Below, piece by piece: positions 60,095 through 64,000 of a stretch of 64,000 nt of DNA. The position numbers and the translations under genes were made by a program. The notes below the pieces were generated by a model, which made no database searches, was not told the origin of the DNA, and was given only the letters and a program-made list of their open reading frames with translations. Source of the DNA: PALSA-505 sp963702235 (lineage in GTDB: Bacteria; Actinomycetota; Actinomycetes; Streptosporangiales; Streptosporangiaceae); NCBI GenBank assembly GCA_963702235.1, contig CAVPBZ010000005.1, forward strand, positions 78,222 through 142,221, given 5' to 3'. Positions within the stretch are counted from its first letter, which is position 1; the number at the start of each line of letters is the position of its first letter.

Positions 60095-60964
60095 TCAGTC
60101 GTCCTCGGTCAGGCCCTCGCGCAGCTGGGCCAGCGTCCTGGCCAGCAGCCGGGACACGTGCATCTGCGAGATGCCCAGCTCGGCCGCTATCTGCGACTGG
60201 GTCATGTTGCCGAAGAACCGCAGCATCAGGATGCGCTTCTCCCGCGGCGGCAGCCGCTCCAGCAGCGGCTTGAGCGACTCCCGGTACTCCACGCCCTCCA
60301 GCGCGTCGTCCAGCATGCCCAGCGACTCGGCCACCGCCGGGGCGTCGTCGTCACCGGAGTCCGGCGCGTCCAGCGACACCGTCGAGTAGGCGTTCGCCGA
60401 CTCCAGGCCCTCCAGCACGTCCTCGTCGCTCATCTGCAGGTGCGCGGCGAGCTCGGCCACGGTCGGGGCGCGGCCCTCGCGCTGGGCCAGGTCGCCGATG
60501 GCCTTGGTGAGCGCGAGCTTCAGCTCCTGCAGCCGCCGCGGCACCCGGACCGCCCAGCCCTTGTCGCGGAAGTGCCGCTTGATCTCGCCGACGATCGTCG
60601 GCGTCGCGTAGGTGGAGAACTCCACGCCCCGGCCGAGGTCGAACCGGTCAATGGACTTGATCAGCCCGATCGTGGCCACCTGGGTGAGGTCGTCGAGCCA
60701 TTCACCCCGGTTGCGGAAGCGCCGCGCCAGGTACTCCACCAGCGGCAGGTGCAGCTCGACGAGCTCGCCGCGCAGCCTGAGCCGCTCCGGGTCGTGCTCG
60801 TCCAGCTGAGCCAGCCGCTCGAACAGCGCGCGTGCCCGCGCCCGGTCCTCGGTCGCGTGCGTCAACCTGATCACCGTGACCTCGGCGGTCTCGGTCACGT
60901 CAACCCCGGCCGACGCCCGGAACTCGGGCTCATCCGGCACCTCGATCCTGGCTTCCTCGGTCAC
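60095..60964 (-). CDS. RNA polymerase sigma factor of the SigB/SigF/SigG type
   Basis: A 289-residue sigma factor with regions 2 (GEWLDDLTQVATIGLIKSID, RFDLGRGVEFSTYATPTIVG), 3 (LALTKAIGDLAQREGRAPTV) and 4 (REKRILMLRFFGNMTQSQIA, ISQMHVSRLLARTLAQL). This is the general-stress or sporulation class. It overlaps its RsbW-like anti-sigma gene by four bases, so both are made from one transcript. Confidence 0.93.
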   Translation of the reverse strand: MTEEARIEVPDEPEFRASAGVDVTETAEVTVIRLTHATEDRARARALFERLAQLDEHDPERLRLRGELVELHLPLVEYLARRFRNRGEWLDDLTQVATIGLIKSIDRFDLGRGVEFSTYATPTIVGEIKRHFRDKGWAVRVPRRLQELKLALTKAIGDLAQREGRAPTVAELAAHLQMSDEDVLEGLESANAYSTVSLDAPDSGDDDAPAVAESLGMLDDALEGVEYRESLKPLLERLPPREKRILMLRFFGNMTQSQIAAELGISQMHVSRLLARTLAQLREGLTEDD

Positions 60965-61413
60965 CCTGACCCCGTCTGGCCGCGGCTCTTGCGCAAGACG
61001 ATGGTGACCCTGTCATCGGGACCGACGCCGGAATCGACGCTCCCGGCCAGGGCCGACAGCACGGTCCAGGCGAACGTGTCCTTGGCGGGCAGCTGCCCCA
61101 GCCGGGACTGGGCGGATACCGCGATCGTCATCGTGTCCCGGCTGAGGGTGAACTCGCACTGCAGGCTGCTGCCCTCGTCGGCCTGGGTGAGCAGCATGGC
61201 GCAGGCCTCGTCGACCGCGATCCGCAGGTCCTCAATCTCGTCGAGGGTGAAATCGAGGCGCGCAGCCAGGCCGGCGGTGGCGGTGCGCAGCACCGACAGG
61301 TACGCGCCCTCGGCGGGCAGCCGCACGGTCACCTGGTCACGCGCCTCGCGCGCCTCCGGCGGCAGCGTCCCGGTGCCCGGCGTGGCCGCCCAGGGCGTGG
61401 TGTTCTCTGTCAC
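60961..61413 (-). CDS. RsbW/SpoIIAB-like anti-sigma ATPase
   Basis: A 150-residue protein with the GHKL N-box DEIEDLRIAVDEACAMLLTQ. Its adenine-binding G-boxes are less clear than in typical kinases, as is common in actinomycete homologues. It binds and inhibits the sigma factor encoded by the overlapping gene. No anti-anti-sigma gene is next to it in the window. Confidence 0.85.
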   Translation of the reverse strand: MTENTTPWAATPGTGTLPPEAREARDQVTVRLPAEGAYLSVLRTATAGLAARLDFTLDEIEDLRIAVDEACAMLLTQADEGSSLQCEFTLSRDTMTIAVSAQSRLGQLPAKDTFAWTVLSALAGSVDSGVGPDDRVTIVLRKSRGQTGSG

Positions 61414-61532
61414 GTCTCTCCTCAGCCCGCCCCCGTGCTCGCTGTCCTGGTGGCAAACTTACCGCCCGCCGGGGGTATGACAGCCGCGCCGCGCTGCGAC
61501 CGGGCGGCCGCGCCGCCGGCCCGGGGGACAAA

Positions 61533-61586
61533 ACGGAGCAGTCCGGACTGCCCCCGCCGTCGGCGGGCAGATCCGGACTGCTCCGT
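61533..61586 (-). terminator. Intrinsic terminator of sodN
   Basis: ACGGAGCAGTCCGGA pairs with TCCGGACTGCTCCGT, with inner extension CTGCCC/GGGCAG. On the minus strand the stem is followed by TTTTGT. It lies 22 bases after the sodN stop. Confidence 0.85.
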
Positions 61587-61607
61587 GAAACGTCTGGGCC
61601 AGGCAGG

Positions 61608-62018
61608 TCAGCCCTGCTTGGTCTCCCAGAAAATCTTGGCGATCTCGTCGATCTTGGCGAGCAGCTCGTCGGCCTTGGCCACGTCGGTGCTGCCCTTGGT
61701 GCCGGTAGCGCCGGCCAGCTTGGTGGCCTCGTTGAACAGCTCGTGCAGCTGCGGGTACTTCTCGAAGTGCGGCGGCTTGAAGTAGTCGGTCCACAGCACC
61801 CACAGGTGGTGCTTGACCAGCTCCGAGCGCTGTTCCTTGATAATGACGGCCCGGGTACGGAACTCGGGGTCGGCGTTCGACTGGTACTTCTCGATGATGG
61901 CCTTGACCGATTCTGCCTCGATCCGGGCCTGGGCCGGGTCGTACACACCGCAGGGCAGGTCGCAGTGCGCATACGCAGTGGCCTTGGGCTCGAGGAGGCG
62001 TGCCAGGAGCAGCTTCAT
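61608..62018 (-). CDS. sodN: Nickel superoxide dismutase
   Basis: The ATG at 62018 follows AAGGGGAG; a longer frame to 62054 is rejected. The 136-residue precursor has a leader MKLLLARLLEPKATAYA that must be cut to expose the nickel hook HCDLPCGVYDPAQARIEAES (His1, Cys2, Cys6 of the mature enzyme). The rest matches NiSOD. It detoxifies superoxide. Divergently oriented to its maturation protease gene sodX, 82 bases away. Confidence 0.96.
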   Translation of the reverse strand: MKLLLARLLEPKATAYAHCDLPCGVYDPAQARIEAESVKAIIEKYQSNADPEFRTRAVIIKEQRSELVKHHLWVLWTDYFKPPHFEKYPQLHELFNEATKLAGATGTKGSTDVAKADELLAKIDEIAKIFWETKQG

Positions 62019-62100
62019 CGCTCCCCTTCTCTCGTGTCGGATCATTGGGTACAAGCTCCGACCCTACCCCGCCCGCCGCGGAACTCACCTGGAGGGATGC

Positions 62101-62409
62101 ATGCACTGGCCGCTGCTGCGCGTCGCCGTCGCCGAGCGCTCGATGGAGCCGACGCTGCGGCCCGGCGACTGGCTGCTCGTGCTGCGGACCGGACGGGTCC
62201 GCCCTGGCCAGCTGGTAGTGGCCTGGCATCCGACCCGGCCCTCGCTTCTGCTGGTCAAGCGGGTGCTGCGGCGCGAGCCTGGCGGCTGGTGGCTTCAGTC
62301 CGATAGCCCGAACGGTTCCGCTGCAGACAGCCGCTCCTTCGGGCCGGTCCCGCCCGCACTGATCCAGGGCCGGGTGCTGCTGCGGTACCGCCGGGGCGCC
62401 GCTGAATGA
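62101..62409 (+). CDS. sodX: Nickel-type superoxide dismutase maturation protease
   Basis: A 102-residue signal-peptidase-like protease. The catalytic Ser lies in AVAERSMEPTLRPGDWLLVL and the catalytic Lys in LLVKRVLRREPGGW; the last part is QSDSPNGSAADSRSFGPVPP. It has no transmembrane segment. The ATG at 62101 follows GGAGGG. It removes the SodN leader so nickel can bind. Confidence 0.93.
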   Translation: MHWPLLRVAVAERSMEPTLRPGDWLLVLRTGRVRPGQLVVAWHPTRPSLLLVKRVLRREPGGWWLQSDSPNGSAADSRSFGPVPPALIQGRVLLRYRRGAAE

Positions 62410-62445
62410 CGTACGGCCCGCCGATCGTGATCGGCGGGCCGTACG
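62410..62445. terminator. Near-perfect 36-base palindrome between convergent genes
   Basis: GTACGGCCCGCCGATC and GATCGGCGGGCCGTAC flank the dinucleotide GT; with one more outer pair the stem is 17 bp. It starts at the sodX stop and lies 21 bases before the permease stop, so it can act as a bidirectional terminator. Confidence 0.8.
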
Positions 62446-62466
62446 CTGTCGGCGTTTCGAACCAGG

Positions 62467-64000
62467 TCAGCCGACGGGGGCGGGGGGAAGTTCCTCCTCG
62501 CCGGACTGCTTCTCGACGAGCGCGAGCATTTCGTGCCTGGGCAGCTTGACGGCCTGGGCCCAGAGGTAGATGAGCAGGCTGAACCCGGCGACAGCCGCCA
62601 TGTCCCACCAGAACGGGATGTTGAAGGTGTTGGTCGGCGGCTGGGGGTGCTTATCTTTTGACGCGGCGCCGCTGTACTGGCCCTGCCAGGAGATGATGCC
62701 CATGCCGATCAGCCACACCGGCATCCAGGTGGCTGACTTCCAGTCCAGCGGCGGCCGGTTGCTGTCGAACGCCATGAAGATGCCGATCAGCACGTACCCG
62801 ATGATCAGGACGATGCCGAGCTTCCAGACCACCTCGAAGCCCGACCAGTAGATCAGCAGGTCGGCGATGATGAACGCGGCCGGGGCGAGCACCGTGGCGA
62901 ACGGCATCCGGTACGGCCGCTCCTGCTCCGGGACCTGGCCGCGGAACGCGGCCATGGACAGCGGCGCGCCCGCGTACATCAGCACGCTCGCGCCGGTGAT
63001 CAGGCCGACCAGCGAATGCCAGCTCGGGAACGGCAGCAGGAAGAACAGCCCGACGATGAACGCGGCGATCAGCCCGACCCACGGGACGCCACGCGAGTCG
63101 ACCCTGGAGAAGACCTGCGGGAAGTACCGGTTCCTGGACAGGCCGTAGCTCACCCGCGACGTTCCGGTCGTGTAGATCAGGCCGGTGCCGGACGGGGAGA
63201 TGAAGGCATCGATCCGCAGGATGGTGGCCAGCCAGGCCAGCCCGACAATGCTGGAAATGCCGGCGAACGGCCCGGCCAGGATGTTCGGGTTGGTGAGCCC
63301 CGCGAACCCGTGGGTCAGCTGGCTCGCAGGCATCGCGGCGATGAACACGACCTGCAGCATCATGTAGATCACGGTGGCGATCAGGATCGACAGGATGATC
63401 GCTCGCGGCAGGTTGCGCTGCGGGTTCTTGATCTCGCCGGCCAGCTGGTCAGCCTGCTCGAACCCGGAGAAGGCGAACACGATGCCCGCTCCCGGGATCG
63501 CTCCGAACAGGGCCTTGATCCGCCCGGCATGAAGCCTCCGCCGGCCGTGAAGTTGCCGCCGTGGAACTTGAACAGCAGCACGACGATGGCCAGGATCGGG
63601 ATCGCGACCTTCCACCACGTGACGGTGCTGTTGACCCGGGCGAACCAGCGCATGCTCAGGAAGTTGACCGCGGTGAAGATCGCCATCAGCACGATGGTCA
63701 GCGCGAAGCCGGCCCCGGTGACGTTTCCCGTCTTCGCGTTGTAGATGCCGTGCCAGAAGTAGGACCCGTACTGCATGAACGCGAAGCACTCGATCGGCGC
63801 GATCGTCACGGCCTGCACATAGGAGAAGAAGCCGAAGCCGACGCCGGCCACGCTGCCGAACGCGTAGTGCGGGAACCTGGCCGTCCCTCCGGCCACCGGG
63901 TACATGCTGCCGAGCTCGGCGTGCACGAGGGCCAGGATGACCACGGTGACTCCGGCGATGGACCAGGCCAGGATGGCCGCTCCGCCCACCGCCTGCGCGG
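62467..64000 (-). pseudogene. APC-superfamily amino-acid permease, partial, one frameshift
   Basis: The C-terminal part (from 62467) reads ALFGAIPGAGIVFAFSGFEQ, ADQLAGEIKNPQRNLPRAII and about nine further helices, ending AVKLPRHEMLALVEKQSGEE. The N-terminal part reads VHAELGSMYPVAGGTARFPH to GGGFMP; the join near 63523-63525 needs one missing base (GMP, then GRIKALFGAI). It is a typical amino-acid/polyamine permease; the N-terminus is outside the window, and the substrate is unknown. Confidence 0.85.

Overview
The window is very G+C-rich and reads as a mycelial-type actinomycete (Actinomycetota). Supporting evidence: the thiol-stress pair SigR/RsrA, a WhiB1-type iron-sulfur regulator, the sensor kinase PdtaS, Ni-superoxide dismutase with its SodX protease, a SigB/SigF-type sigma factor with an RsbW-like kinase, large secreted beta-propeller and ricin-lectin proteins, and many GTG starts. 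The genus cannot be fixed from the sequence; nothing specifically marks it as Streptomyces.

Layout. 0-4 kb: the start of a secreted protein and a TetR regulator share a palindromic operator, followed by a 933-residue double kelch-propeller exported protein. 4.0-10.7 kb: a decayed accessory region beside tRNA-Arg(CCU), holding an integrase remnant, an IS982-type insertion sequence with both inverted repeats, a seven-bladed YVTN propeller, and a frame-broken ECF sigma factor with relatives. 10.8-23.2 kb: small enzymes, a CPBP protease, a LuxR/histidine-kinase pair, a hydrolase/acyltransferase/hydrolase operon, an exported propeller-ricin lectin and a cyclase-STAND-TPR signalling protein. 23.4-31.9 kb: a Cys-rich small protein, a molybdopterin oxidoreductase/flavin reductase/DUF6510 operon, a lipid-type operon (acyl-CoA ligase, saccharopine-type reductase, SDR) divergent from its TetR across three regularly spaced operators, then VOC and SRPBCC proteins. 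31.9-38.3 kb: transporters, a lipoprotein, a CBS protein and HisN. 38.4-64 kb: mostly conserved actinobacterial backbone (RsgA, AroA, SRAP protease, DksA-like, SigR-RsrA, epimerase, two HD proteins, biotinyl carrier, BsaP-like, TPP enzyme, monocarboxylate symporter, BioB, GntR, PdtaS, WhiB1, lipid kinase, SigF/RsbW, SodN/SodX, permease).

How the parts fit. SigR/RsrA sense thiol oxidation; a perfect SigR-type promoter lies directly upstream of an in-frame extended SigR start, matching the Streptomyces autoregulated long isoform. WhiB1, PdtaS, SigF/RsbW and SodN/SodX make the right-hand third a stress-response neighbourhood. The order RsgA-AroA-SRAP-SigR-RsrA-biotinyl protein-PdtaS-WhiB1 recalls the Mycobacterium tuberculosis whiB1-sigH-aroA region, with extra genes inserted.

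Caveat. At least thirteen genes or remnants need a single-base insertion or deletion to restore a family-like reading frame, often in a short G or C run, and these include bioB, pdtaS and a permease. Residual indel errors in the assembly explain this at least as well as real gene decay, so each pseudogene call here is provisional.
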